Source of the DNA: Pelomyxa schiedti
Taxonomy: Eukaryota; Evosea; Pelobiontida; Pelomyxidae
Direction of reading: 5' to 3'
Length of the DNA stretch: 64,000 bases
Assembly: GCA_020536535.1 (NCBI GenBank)
Contig: JAHLWZ010000824.1
Span: 1 to 64,000, forward strand
Below, in pieces: positions 1 through 11,600 of the stretch (position 1 is the stretch's first letter; each line of letters starts with the position of its first letter). The translations under genes and the position numbers were made by a program. The notes beneath the pieces were generated by a model. It was given only the letters and a program-made list of their open reading frames with translations. It was not told the DNA's origin and ran no database searches.

Positions 1-181
1 TTGGTTGATGTTTTGTGCGAGACACTCCTTCACTTGTGTGTGAAAACGTTCCATGTCCGCGCTGTTGTGGCTGTTACGTCCGTAATCGATTCGATCACCT
101 CTTATTCTTTGAATTCGATGTACACCGATCTAATCGAATCTGTTGTGATTAGCAACAAAACCTAAACTTTAGAAACGCGAT

Positions 182-206
182 GGTCTGGTGTTTTTTTTAT
201 TTACCC
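182..206. repeat. Solo right arm of the 88-bp TIR element
   Basis: This stretch reads GGTCTGGTG, a run of eight T, then ATTTACCC. It matches the right arm of the full elements at 5846-5933 and 40018-40105 with one or two changes. No matching left arm is present upstream, so it looks like a decayed or solo end. It lies just before the first coding exon of the PARG-like gene. Confidence 0.6.
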
Positions 207-218
207 ATATTCTTGTAA

Positions 219-3200
219 ATGCAGGCGTCTCCAACAGGCAGGGGTAAGCGTGGGAGAGGGGGCGGGCGAGGAAGGGGAACGGCAGTGGCGTCTGCTGCTG
301 CAGCTGGGCCCGATGCCCCGACGCAGCGGGGACGAGGAGGCAGGGGCCGCGGGTCGCGGGGCGGCGGCGCAGGGTCCGCCGGGAAGAAAAAGCCGCCGCA
401 GCCAAAGAAGCCCAGGAAGAAGAAGGCCAAGGGAAGCGACGACGAGGACGAGGGCCCGCAGGGGGAAGAAGGAGTGGATTGGGCGTGGGCCACCGACGAG
501 GACGACGACGACTACGACCCCTACGAGGCCGCTGCCCTCGAGGCAGCCGCGGCGTCAGCGTCCGGGGGCGGCCGAGGCTCGTACAGCGGGGGCTCCAGCG
601 ACGAAACATCCGAGGACGAGTTCCACCCGCCAAAGAAGTCCCACAATCAGAAAGGCCACGGTGCCAAATTCCACGATGACGACGAGGAGGAGGACGAGGA
701 CATGAAAAGGGCGCTTGCTGAGAGCATGCGAACTGCTGGTGCAGGGGCAAGTGGCGGCACTGGCCATGTTGGCAATTATGGGAGTGACCGTGGGGGTGGT
801 GATAGCAGCGATGGGGGACGAGACGATGACGATGTTTCTATTCCTGATTATGAGTGTGTTTGTTTCCTGGAAATAGCTCATTCTTTCATTTATATCGTTT
901 TTTGTTGTTGTGGTTGTTTGAGCCAAACAAAATACCACCTTCTTTTTGTTGATTATATGGACATAGGGAAGGAACGGAGTTCCATGAAGGAATCCCAGTT
1001 TGCAAGCATGGTGCCAATTGCTATCGTACCAGCGAGGAACATCGCATGTACTTTGCTTCCTCCACCATAGATTCGCCCTCACCCGAACAAGGCAATTCTA
1101 TCATCCTCCACCGAAGGAGTCATTACCTGTTGTCAAGTCCAGTGTCTCAGCAGAAGGAAATGAAGTAAATGCCCAGGTTGACCAAAAGCTTTCTTCACCA
1201 GCTGCACGTCGAACGTCACAGTTATTCAAAACTAGCAGCTCATCATCGTCCATTGAAATTAATGCAACTCCCGATTCACCTTCACAGCCACAAGAAAACC
1301 AGCAAACTCAACCAGTAGTGCAGCATCTTCAAACACCTCAAGCCCAAGGTTCTGTGGGAAACTTGAAAGAAAAAGACTCTTTTGAAGCACCAATAATTCC
1401 AGACCCAAAACGTTACAGATCTTCTGCAACAGCTGCCGCAATACTAACACAAAAAATATCTTCGCCCACTGCTGCATGCATTGACCCAAAACCTGTTGTT
1501 CCTGATTTACTTCCTGTGCCTCTTCATTCTCTGCAATGCGTGGAGGCCGATTTTGAGCTTCCAGGGAGTTACAATGATATTTGGGACTGTACGTTATTGT
1601 TGACTTGTTGCTTGATCATTGGATTGCTTACATGTTTGCAGCAGAGCATGTGCAAATGCCTTGTTCCAAGAAGAGCACATATATGAAGAGAGATTATACT
1701 GGTGCTGTTGAGCATGCTCTGTGGCGCTGGTATTTAATTCAGGCAGTGTACCGTTGGGGTCCTATTGAATCCCTGAGCCAATTTCAGGCACACCAACCCT
1801 TGAATGAAGGAAATTATAATTTATTCCTCGTACTACTAGGATGCAATTTCCTCCTACTTTCCAGAAGCATTGCATTTCCCCTTCTTGAAAATTTTCTTCC
1901 AAAAGAGGGCCACACCTCAGGAAACAATAACCTTCTTCCAGTAAGTACACAAAGTTAATAATGAAACAACATATGAAGCTAGTCCAGACTTTTTTTTTAA
2001 AAGAGCACTCTAGTTCCACTCTCTCTGGCATTATTGCGTTGGCACTTGAACTTCCCCGCATCTTTCAGTGCCCTCTTCCACTTCTTTCTAAATTGGTATT
2101 CATATTCGAATCAAAATTTCCTGCTTAAAAAACTGACCATCATTTAGGGTGGCACCAAAACTGCAACACTGACACGAAAACAAATTGCATCTTTACTTGC
2201 AAATTCTTTTCTTTGCACCTTTCCTCAAGGTAGTAGTGGAGGTAGGTGGTGGAGCACCTGCATTTTTTTTTTTCACAAGTCTCAACCCTGTGAACAGAGA
2301 GCAGCCTCAAAAACAATTTCAACTGGTTTTACAATTCATTTGGATTGGTGAATGCAGATTCCTGTGAAGGGCAGTTTCGGTGTCTGCTTTCCTACTTCGA
2401 GTCAATCAAATCGGCCAGCACTGGTATGTGCAAGAAACATATTTTCTCTCACTAAGTTGGTGGAAATCCAAAGAATTCCTCTCTGAAACGGTTACATTCA
2501 CCTTGCATTCATCAGAACCGACAGACTGGGCAAAAAGTGTCAAAACTTTTGCACCTGTTCACATTCGTGAAGATACCCCCTTGGACCAATCTGTGGAGTC
2601 GTCGATCATTGCACACTTCTCGACAGCAGGTTAAACTTTCGTACATGGCACCAAGAAACCTAAAACTAGTTAACCCCAGAGTCCAAGGAGGACCTTCCTC
2701 AGGTTCTTTTTCTTTTCTCTTCATTATTGATGCATTAATACCCAGCTAGATTTCTTGTGGCAGTTTATTCTTTGCAATGCCCGAGCTCTTTCTTCTACCT
2801 TTGCTAAGTAGGTGCACTTCGACACTTGACTGCGTTTTTGTTGAAGGGGGTAGGAGATGGTGCAACTGCAAAATCGAACAAAACCACATTGTATTTGTTG
2901 AAGGATGCTCAAGTTACCCCAAACTGTACTGTATTCCCCGAATCTCTTTGGAAGGAGGCTTTAACATCTATTTTCTCATGCAGAGATGTAGTGGCAATTC
3001 CCGCTGTACGTTTTACAGATACTTCGGGAACAAATCAATATCAACATGAGCGATTGCTTCACAACCTGAACATGTTATACAGTGCATTCAGTGCTTCAGC
3101 CAAAAAGCATTTGCCAGTGCACACCGGGTTTATTCCTCATTCATTAATTAACTTTCTGACAACAGCAACAACTTTGAATGGCTCACACAAAAAACCAGAA

Positions 3201-3644
3201 ATTGTAAGTGTCTCTTCTCTCCCAGTGTGGCATTACCAGATTATTAACTTACTTCTAGGGGAATGTGGAACATCCAAAAGTAGCATGGAATACATGGATT
3301 TGAAAGCTGTTCTTCAACTAATGGCTGCCGCTCAGGCTGAAAGGAGACTCAGGTCTTTTTTGTCTTCTGTTAGAAATATGTATTTTCATCCCACACCCAA
3401 CAAGTTACCACACTGGGCAAATACCAGGACTGGGCCAGATGTTGGACGAATTGGCCTCCATTTTACACTCAAAACATGTTACAGTTGGTCTGTTCAACAC
3501 ACTACATAATGTTTTTGAATGTCGTTGGATTAACTCCTCTCAAAAGGTCAAGTTTGGAGTCAATTGGCCGACATTGAACACAACAACCCAGACCCCACAT
3601 CCCCTCCTCAACTTTTCACTGTTCTTGCTGATCTCTTTGAGTAA
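219..3644 (+). CDS. PARG-like protein (poly(ADP-ribose) glycohydrolase family), UIM-containing, probably degenerate
   Basis: The multi-exon gene starts with a GC-rich exon that encodes a Gly/Arg/Lys-rich then acidic N-terminus. A ubiquitin-interacting-like motif (DMKRALAESM) lies near residue 165. Downstream exons match PARG in order: an HVQMPCSK segment near 1645, IASLLANSFLCTFP near 2190, LLSYFESIK near 2385, a PELF segment near 2780, a DVVAIPAVRF segment near 2990, LKAVLQLMAAAQAER near 3310 and a C-terminal KHVTVG segment near 3475. It probably ends in LADLFE with TAA at 3642-3644, followed directly by AATAAA. PARG removes poly(ADP-ribose) from proteins using a GGG...QEE loop. I could not find that loop in any frame at 2600-2780, so the protein may be catalytically dead. 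The family call is solid; exon edges are not. Confidence 0.72.
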
Positions 3645-3702
3645 AATAAAGCCATTTTTAAACCGCCGTCACATCTACACAAGTTATCTGCAGGACTTGG
3701 AC

Positions 3703-3904
3703 AAGCACCAAACAAGATAGACAGCTAACACCATCGATGCAAAAGAACCACTACATCTCGTTTGCCACCGCCGCCGATGCCGCGGCAGCCGCAGCGGCTC
3801 GCCTCTCACACCCCGTCAAGAACAGCCTGGCATCGGCGGTGGCAAACGAGATGCAGTGGTCCTTTACATCGATGGTGTTTCCCTGTCTATCTCGTTTGGT
3901 GCTT
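3703..3904. repeat. Foldback element, arms about 75 bp
   Basis: The left arm (3703-3781) and the reverse complement of the right arm (3829-3904) match over about 75 bp with only a few differences and small gaps. The loop is about 47 bp. The ends read AAGCACCAAAC and GTTTGGTGCTT. The element sits between the PARG-like stop and the phosphatase-like gene. Short reading frames crossing it are by-products of the palindrome. It could be a MITE-type element or a transcribed hairpin. Confidence 0.85.
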
Positions 3905-3987
3905 AGCCTGTTGCAACCAGCCTGCCACTACCTCAAGGCCATGGGCGGCCAGGGGGCCCTGCCGCCCCGCCAGGAGCCCACAAGAGC

Positions 3988-5573
3988 ATGAGCGTCTACC
4001 CTCCTCCCCCTCCTCCACCTCCGCCCCTTCCCCTCCCGCGTGGCCCTGTGCACCGTCTTCCCCCTGGTCCCCCGGTTGCGCTTCGTCGTCCTCCTCGTTG
4101 CGCCCTTGCTCCTCCGCCTCCATCGGCTCCTCCTGCCACGAATGTCCCCCTCTCCTCCCTCTACATACACCCCCATTGTACATTCAACAGACACGATTGA
4201 TGTCCGCCATCCTCACACTCACAACCACAACCAGGACAAACAGGATGCTGCAGCACACCACATCATGGACCAGCACCAAATCGTAATAAGCAGCTACAAC
4301 AACAGGAACAACAACCCACAACGGTGTGTATTTCCACCTCATTTTTTAAAAAACTTCCACAGTGGGGTGGCCTAATTAATAATTAAATGCAGGGCAAAAG
4401 AGGCCTCCGCAGCAGAATTCGGCAGCGCAGCTAGGCTACCCAGAACCCCCAGGTTGTCACTCGCCTCCTCTTTTCATATTCCGACTGACAATATATTTGT
4501 TTTCCAAACAGCTCCGAAGAAGCCCTCAACAGTTCATTCTTCAGCAGCTGTTCAAGGTGATCCCTCAGCAGATGTTCCAGGTGATCCCTCAGTCCAACCA
4601 ACCCACAAATTTTTCCATTATCCAAGAATTAACAATCAAAAAAAGGATTCGTTTTGCTGATGGGAAACATCGATGCCTTCAGTGGTACAAATAATGAATA
4701 TATTGCCGATAAGGAGGAACTGTTTGAATTCCATGTGTACTGGCTACAAAGGGAAAAAAACACCAAGGGCTACTGGACTTACACCAATTGTCTCCCACTG
4801 ATAGTTTTTTCTCCTTAAACAGGGGAAACCATGAGTGCACTGCACAAAGCCGAAGAGGTGGACATCTTGAATGTCTGGAACTTCTGTTTGGGAAAGAAAA
4901 AGGGAATACACTGATGGAAATTTGTGAGGCACTGTTCCGCCAACTACCACTAGCCACGCTGGTGAAGTTCCCTGCGTCGAACGACAATAAACCTATATTC
5001 GTAGTGCATGGGGTATTTCTGCAGGGACAACTTTGGAAGAGATACCACGGCAGATACGGCAATTCTTGTGAGTTACATACAAATTCAAAAACAAACTACT
5101 CTCTCCTCATTTCTAAAACTTATCTATATACACAGATGAAACCGACCTCTTGCGATCCCTTCTATAGAGCAGCCCCGGCACACTCTGGAATGCACCAATC
5201 TACCGAGCGCCAGGGCGTGGACTTATTCGGACCGGATGTCACGCAGAATTTCTTTGAGAGAACTGGGTGCTCGCACAGAATCCGCAGTCACGATGTTACC
5301 GTGCACCCCTGTGACTATCACCATGGCGGGAAGGTAATTACGATTTTCAGTTCTGGTGAACAGAGCAGTAAGCCTCATTTTCTGACCATCACGGGTGACA
5401 AGATTATGACCCCAGTTCCAATTCCCGGTGCCAACAAAACGGAGAACCTGTGGCGAGCAATCAAGGAGAGACGGGACTGTGGTAATAACCTTCCATCACC
5501 TCAACAACCTCAACAACCGCAACAGCCACAACAACTCAGTGTTCAGCAGCACAACAAAAACAAAGCTGAATAA
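3988..5573 (+). CDS. PPP-family Ser/Thr phosphatase-like protein (PP5-like C-terminal part), possible pseudophosphatase
   Basis: The N-terminal exons are Pro-rich (a Pro run near 4000) then Gln-rich (near 4290-4620). From 4790 the protein matches the second half of the PPP catalytic domain: RGNHE at about 4820, a FRQLPLATLV segment, VVHG, FGPDVT near 5225, RSHDV near 5285 and GKVITIFSS near 5330. The spacing resembles PP5. It ends in a short Pro-Gln repeat tail and stops at 5573. The earlier metal-binding motifs of the family, GDxHG and GDxVDRG, should fall at about 4600-4780; that interval instead reads as a clean frame without them. Either an exon is unresolved or the enzyme is inactive. 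The start is uncertain, and the foldback element lies about 80 bp upstream. Confidence 0.65.
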
Positions 5574-5650
5574 AACCCTGACCCCCAAACAAACGAATCA
5601 AGCCCAAAAAAACAACCCCACACCAATAACCATTGCTTCTCTCTCCTTGA

Positions 5651-5851
5651 GAGGGATGGAAGTTTGATCACCAACAGCACCAACAGCAACCTTGGACTGC
5701 CAGCACTCAATTCCTAATCGCAGTTGACACCTCCGGCATTGTGTTGGGCCAGACACCCACCTCCAGCAACATTGAAGGCCCGGCACCTCCCCCTGTGCCT
5801 TCGAAGGTTACTATTCTCACAAAACATATTGGGGTTTTCCGATTTGGGTGA
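5651..5851 (+). other. Gln-rich open frame, possible 3' exon or UTR
   Basis: This is an open frame of about 66 codons with a short HQQHQQQ stretch followed by ordinary-looking sequence. It follows the phosphatase-like gene and ends inside the TIR element. It could be an alternative last exon of that Gln-rich protein or chance coding in its 3' UTR. No family is recognised. Confidence 0.25.
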
Positions 5852-5933
5852 ATAAAATAATCAACAGACCGAACGCTGTCCTTTTCCTTATCGTCGCTCA
5901 GGATCGGCTGTCTGGTGTTTTTTTTATTCACCC
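5846..5933. repeat. 88-bp TIR element (MITE-like), full copy 1
   Basis: The left end reads GGGTGAATAAAATAATC and the right end TTTTATTCACCC. The arms are about 26 bp imperfect inverted repeats, flanked on both sides by ATTT, a likely 4-bp target duplication. The core starts GAACGCTGTC and is homologous to the copy at 40018-40105. The element lies between the 3' ends of the phosphatase-like gene and twinfilin. Confidence 0.85.
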
Positions 5934-6157
5934 ATTTGATGATGTTTGCGGCATTGTACGTTTCAGTCGTGTGGTGTTTCGTGAATGGAGGGTAGCCTTG
6001 TTTTTGCTTTTTTGCACAGCAAGTTTCATAGAAACAACATGGTGTTCACAGTGAGCCAAATGCGTTGTCATTTGCGCGGCGCACCTAGCACCAGGCACCT
6101 TGAGGAGGAAGAACAATTTTCTTCCCATGTAGGCCACCCATTGAGCCTGTTTTCGAG

Positions 6158-8471
6158 TCAGTTATGTGGGAGAAGAGAGGTGACAATAATACCGGTGTTG
6201 TCGTTCATCATGGAATAGACAGGGTGTGGTGTTGTTACGGTGGTGCGGGTTGTCCTAGCAGCTGGTAGTGTCCTCTGACCGTAGTACGAAGCGGGAGGCG
6301 GTGAGAACACTTCGGAAACTCGGTGTGAGGTGACTTCAGAGCCCTCACGGATTTCCATCTGCACTCTTTAAGTTAGAGCAACAAAAAGTGTATGAGTTGT
6401 CTCCATACAGTTTTGGATAAGGAAATCCCGTTTTGGGTAACTGCTGATACAGCTGTTGGCTTGACAGTAGAATACACCATGCGTAGTCTAGGTGGAGATT
6501 TGTCGGGACAACAATAAATGAACACTAGATAGAAACAGTTATTATGAAAGCTTTCGTGTATAAGGAGATGTACAGTTTTGGATTACTCCACCAGACTGAT
6601 TATGCTTAAATAGGTAAAATCGGGGTTCCTGTTGGCTGATTCGTTGAGGTAACTCGGTGAAAGTGCATGTGGAAGTGTTGCTTGCCTCAATAACTTCAGA
6701 GGGCTGGGTCAATATCCTCTCATAAGCGTTAGACTTACTACCTCAGACAATTCAAAAAAAGACTTACTAGTTCGATAAAGTTAATGGATCCTTCCTGGTA
6801 CATAGAAAATGCTTGTGTGACATTCGGTGCAATGGGTAATTTAACTGCATGGTATCCACCTATTCCATCTACTTTTATATGTTCATCCTGCCGTCTCTCA
6901 GGGGTAGACAGGCCATGCGTTTGTGAAGATGCAGGACCAAGATTTCTGCTTTGGTTTGTTGATTCCACAGCTTTTCACAATGTCAAGGTCGTGGAATTTT
7001 GGGACTACTACCATTTGGCGATCCCGACTCAAATGAAGCACAGAGACTGCTGACACTTGAGGCATTGGATCTGTTGTAGTTCTGTTTCACCCCCGTTGCT
7101 GCGACGCTGTCAACACAACTTCAAGAATGTAAATAGAGAAATTTACTTGGGGAGAAAGAGGGTCCTGTTCCTAATTTGCCAGTTGGAGTTGGCCGTATTA
7201 TGGTGGAGGTTGACTTCGTTGCAGAAGGTTTGACAGTTACTTTTGTGGTTGAAGGTGAAGTTGAGGTTGACGGTGAAGGTGAAGGTGAAGGTGAAGGCGA
7301 ATGTGCAGGTGAATGTGCAGTTGGAGTTGACGATGAAGAGTTAGTGGTAATGGTCTCTGTGCTGTGATTTGTGGTAATATCAGGCTCAGTTTGGGCGTTA
7401 AATTGTTCTTCCGATTGAGTGGCTGTTGTCACTGGGGTGGACTCTATAATTGACGTTTGGGGGCTTTCTGATGAAACAGCAGCTTCGGGTTTTTCTGTCG
7501 GCAAAGGTTCTGTTGGTGTAGAAGAGGTTATCGTTGAGGATGGTGTGGTGGTATCTGTCAATGTGGAGGGGGATGCGTTAGCCGTGGGTCGAGTGGATGC
7601 TGGAGAGGTTGATGCTGTTGAAGAGGGAGAGGTTCGGGAAACTGGTGAAGATTTATTTGGAATGGAGGGGAGGGCGCGAGCGCGAGAAACGGTCTCTGGA
7701 CAATTTATTTATGAACAGTGTCCAATAGGAAGAGACATACCTCTGTGAGCTTCTTCTTGCTCATTCCTTGCAGTCTCTTCCATTTTATCCTGGCTACATG
7801 TAAGAATAATTTCTGAAAGAAAGGCAGAAACAAGTTCCATCAGATGCTTCTCCCTTTTGCTGAAACATTTTTGTTGCTGTTTTGCTGCTGTATGTGACGC
7901 CCAGTTAAAATCCTTTGTAAAATGAATATGAATGAGGGATGAGAAATGTTACCTGCGGTTGACCAAAATGCAGTTCCTCGGTGAAATTTGTTGCTCCAAG
8001 CTGTGACTTGAGTGGGGCAACAGTAGCGGCATATACCAGTTTTTCTTGTGTCTGAGGAACTTTGTTGAGTGCAGAACGTCAGTAAGGCAACATACTCGAG
8101 CACCTTCAGGAACATATAATACGAATATCCAACTGGTACTTGTTTTTTTGAAAAGTACGTAACAAGGTGCTGTGCCAGATACAACCCCACTCAATTTATT
8201 GAAATCTATTGGACAAAGAGATTGGCGGGCTTTTTTTGAGAATTTTTAAAATTGACCTGTTTCTATGGAACTAGACTGTTCCAATGTGGAACCAAGCACA
8301 AGTACTTCTAGTAGTTAGTGAGCTTACACAGCAAAACAAATGGATTACAACACCGTTCTGAATAACGACCTTGATAGCCCTGATTTGGGTACTTGGCACA
8401 TTCATCAACTGCGTCTGTTCTCTCCATACAGATCGCACCTGATCCGACACTACAGCAATAAGAAAAGCCAA
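6158..8471 (-). CDS. Twinfilin-like protein with two ADF-H domains and a Ser/Pro-rich linker
   Basis: The first ADF-H domain starts with SDQVRSVWREQ (8440), continues as APCYVLFKK (8165) and ends with KLVYAATVAPLKSQLG (about 8045-7990), all in twinfilin order. A basic helix follows (about 7890-7750). A long Thr/Ser/Pro linker at 7690-7121 includes an (SP)n tract from a GGTGAA hexamer repeat. The second ADF-H domain is split by introns and includes FTELPQRI and RFYLFKH (about 6630), VFIYCCPDKSPPRLRMVYST (about 6510) and a C-terminal tail ending at 6158. Twinfilin binds actin monomers and caps filament barbed ends in the cytoplasm. The linker between the domains is unusually long. The ATG is probably in an exon upstream of 8471 that I could not place. 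Confidence 0.8.
7255..7310. repeat. GGTGAA hexamer repeat within the twinfilin linker
   Basis: Five or so imperfect GGTGAA units lie in tandem. On the coding (minus) strand they encode alternating Ser-Pro, a typical disordered phosphorylatable linker. Confidence 0.8.
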
Positions 8472-8696
8472 ACAATAGTATTCAAGAACACAACATCCAC
8501 GTGGATCTCCGCAATACTACGACGCCCCCACAACAACAACTACATCAACTCACCGGGTATACGGGTGGCTGTAGAGGACATTCGTTTATTTGTTTGTATT
8601 TTTTTTTCCAGATTTTGAAGCGAAAGGGTTCATCAAATTTAGGCGAAGGCCAGAGCAGATCGATTGGCGATCTGTGGACTGGGACGCCCGAAGTAT

Positions 8697-11600
8697 CAGA
8701 GGGAGCAATTCGACCGAATGAAGGCGGAGCCAGCAGATTCCCACTTTGTGAGTTTCTCGCCCAGTTGGCACAATTGCTCCTCGGCCCATGATTCTGCTTT
8801 GCCACTCAGCATCTGCCACTCAGCCTCAAGATCGCTCAGATATTCCTGAAGGAACGCTGCATGTGGTGTGGCACAAATGTTAGCGAGATAGTCTAAAAAG
8901 GCTATGAATGAACCAAACTAACCTATAACAAGCAAGGTTGCCCAGATTTCCTCTACGCGGGGCTTGGACTTGTCACCAGTTGGAACAGCACCGGAAACTT
9001 TGGATTTGGTAGTTCCAAGCAAAGTGCACACCTCTTCAGATGAATCCCATGATCCATCCGCACGCTGAAGCAGCACAATCCTTTGCATTGTGGTCCGCTT
9101 GTCACGCGGAGGCTTTGGTGCAACAGGTTGCAGCTGCTCCTGCTGTAATTGTGGTTGTGATTGTGATTGTGGCTGCAGTGTTGATAAGTCATTTGCTTCT
9201 CCATCCAGTTCTGGTTGTTCCATCTTGCACCTTGCGGGAACGGCCACCTCGAACTTAGCACAGCATCTTGCTGATTCTGTACAAGAGGCAGCAACTGGAG
9301 CTGGGGGCGGCATGGCTTGCCGTCTCAATTCTGGACTAGCAGAGCAACTGGAGAGAGAAGCTGTGGAGCTTACATGGGCAGCAGTATGGGGTTTACTGGA
9401 TGAGCTAGGTGATGACATGGCACTAGAGAGCGTGCTTGAAATCTTGTCGAATATAGAACCAAAGAATGAAGGACCGGAATTGCGCCTGAGGTTGGCGGCT
9501 GATTTTTTAAATGCTATAGAGTTATTTTGAAGCTCTTCCGTCTCTACCAGGAGGTCCAGCTTTTCGCCCCTTGAGAGCATCGAGTCAATGTTATCCGCCA
9601 TAATGCTCTTCACTTCTTCAAGATCAGCTTGAATCTCCCTTATTCTGCCGGAGATAAATGATAGGTATTTTATATTTTATCTCACCGTTCACTGTCGTCT
9701 CGCGATTTCGAAGCTGTGTGGGGGGATAATGATCTGTATCTTTCAGATGAACTGGAATACGAAGAGGTCGGGGATCTCGGAGAGGAAGAAAATTGTGCTA
9801 GCGGCGGCACAAAGGCAGAGTACAAAGGAGAATTTAAGTCAACTTGCACCATTGTGGTATCTACAGCTTGGCTGCGCTTCTCTATGCATATAAAAGATGT
9901 CAGACTACTCATCACACCATATTTGCATGACAAATCGATAATTTGTTGCTTTTTCTCCTGAGTAGTGCCTGTTTGCCCTGGACTGTGCTCAAGTTCTTTA
10001 ATTCCCTCCCTTTTTGGTTGTTAGACCAGAAGTGGAAGTTCAAGCCACCAACCTAGCTCCCAGACAATGCAATTTGTCACCTTCCGATATTTGAATCGTG
10101 TTGAGATCCACTGAGAATGAAAAAGGCTCTCCATTTAGATCCCCTGATAGGGATAAAGATTCTCCAGATAAATCATGCCTATTTTGTGTCAAATAAGGAG
10201 AGGAGCCAAGGTTGATACCTGCTCTTAGTGAACGCATAAAGCATTGATGTCTCTCTGTTGTGCAAAACAGGAGCCCCGGGGTACTGGGTGAATACAGGAA
10301 TGTTCCCCCATTTGATCTGTACATCTGTCATCCGCCCTTCCATAATTCCTCTCAGTAGTCCCATCACCTTAGTCTCAATTCTTTCTCCTCCAAAAACAAA
10401 ATCAGAAATCCCACCACCATTCTTCGCTAAGCCATTCACCAAAGATTGGGAGCAATCACTCCCAATTCCAAGGGAGAATACAGTACTTCTTTCGGAATTT
10501 TCGCGTCCTGAAACTACTCTCAGAACAGAGTCTGTATCTGAAACTTCTCCATCAGTAATTACAATGACCTTTCTGAACCAAGGTATCAGTAACTTCAAAA
10601 GATGTTGGACAAAGACCGAGTGTGTGTCTCAGGAAGTGGAATAGAAAGAGTTTCAATGAGTGGGGCCAGTAGCTCTGTTCCGCCCAAGTCTGCATCCATT
10701 CTTTCCACTTGACTTGTCGCGTCAGTCAACATCTCTTGGGAATAAGTTTGAGCTGCTGGAAACATGCATTCATGTGTGGACCCAAATCTATAGAAAGAAT
10801 AAGCGAAAATATTGAACAAATGGAATATTGGAAAAAGATTGTAATCACCCAATAATATTCACTAGAGTTCCAAGCTACAAAAGCTCTTATAAGATGCAAA
10901 AGTAGTACTAGGAAGAAACAAACTGGAATAGAACGAAGGAACAATTGCAAGGCAGCTTTGGCTTGGGTAATCTTTGAACCACCCATGGAGCCACTTCTAT
11001 CAACAAGAAAGATCTATTGTAGTACTTTCAGTCCTATTGGGAAAATGTGGAAAAAAAACCAGTTCCGTTTCACTAGGTTGATTCGTTTTAGTGGAGATAT
11101 CTGGGCTAATTACAGCAGCCAGGCACATAGTGTCATGACGAGGACTGTATTCACCATAGGCACTAATTGCGGCACTCCCAACTACGTTAAGAACCAAGGC
11201 GAATTCGGCTGAGGTGGATCCCGAGTATGTAATAATAGCATACCCTGGCTTGCTTCCCCGTGATATCTGAATGAACTGTTAGAATTTTATGGTTGATTGA
11301 AAAAGAACTTCAATATCTGGATGTGTTGTAGACTCTATTTCCATAGATGCACACTCAATATCTTTATAAAGTGGAAAATGAAAATAGCTGTTAGTCTCGA
11401 TTGGATGTGCTTATTTTTACCAGTCTCGAAATTGATAGACAGAGAACCGCAAGACGAGCCATCAAAAGATCCAGGCACTACTTAGTTTTAGCGGCGTTGG
11501 AAGAGGTCAGTGTGACAAATACTTGACTTGGCTGGGATAGAAAAGCGGCGTGTTTGACATGATTTAAGATTCTTCAATTGCAGTTGCTGTAAGCAAGAAA

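Noticed and set aside
3737-3991. Ala-rich plus-strand ORF
   Set aside because: It mostly translates the foldback element and its loop.
8500-8850. Possible plus-strand gene with aromatic-rich peptide frames
   Set aside because: It needs unsupported frame changes and lies antisense to the conserved C-terminal module of the VIT-VWA gene.
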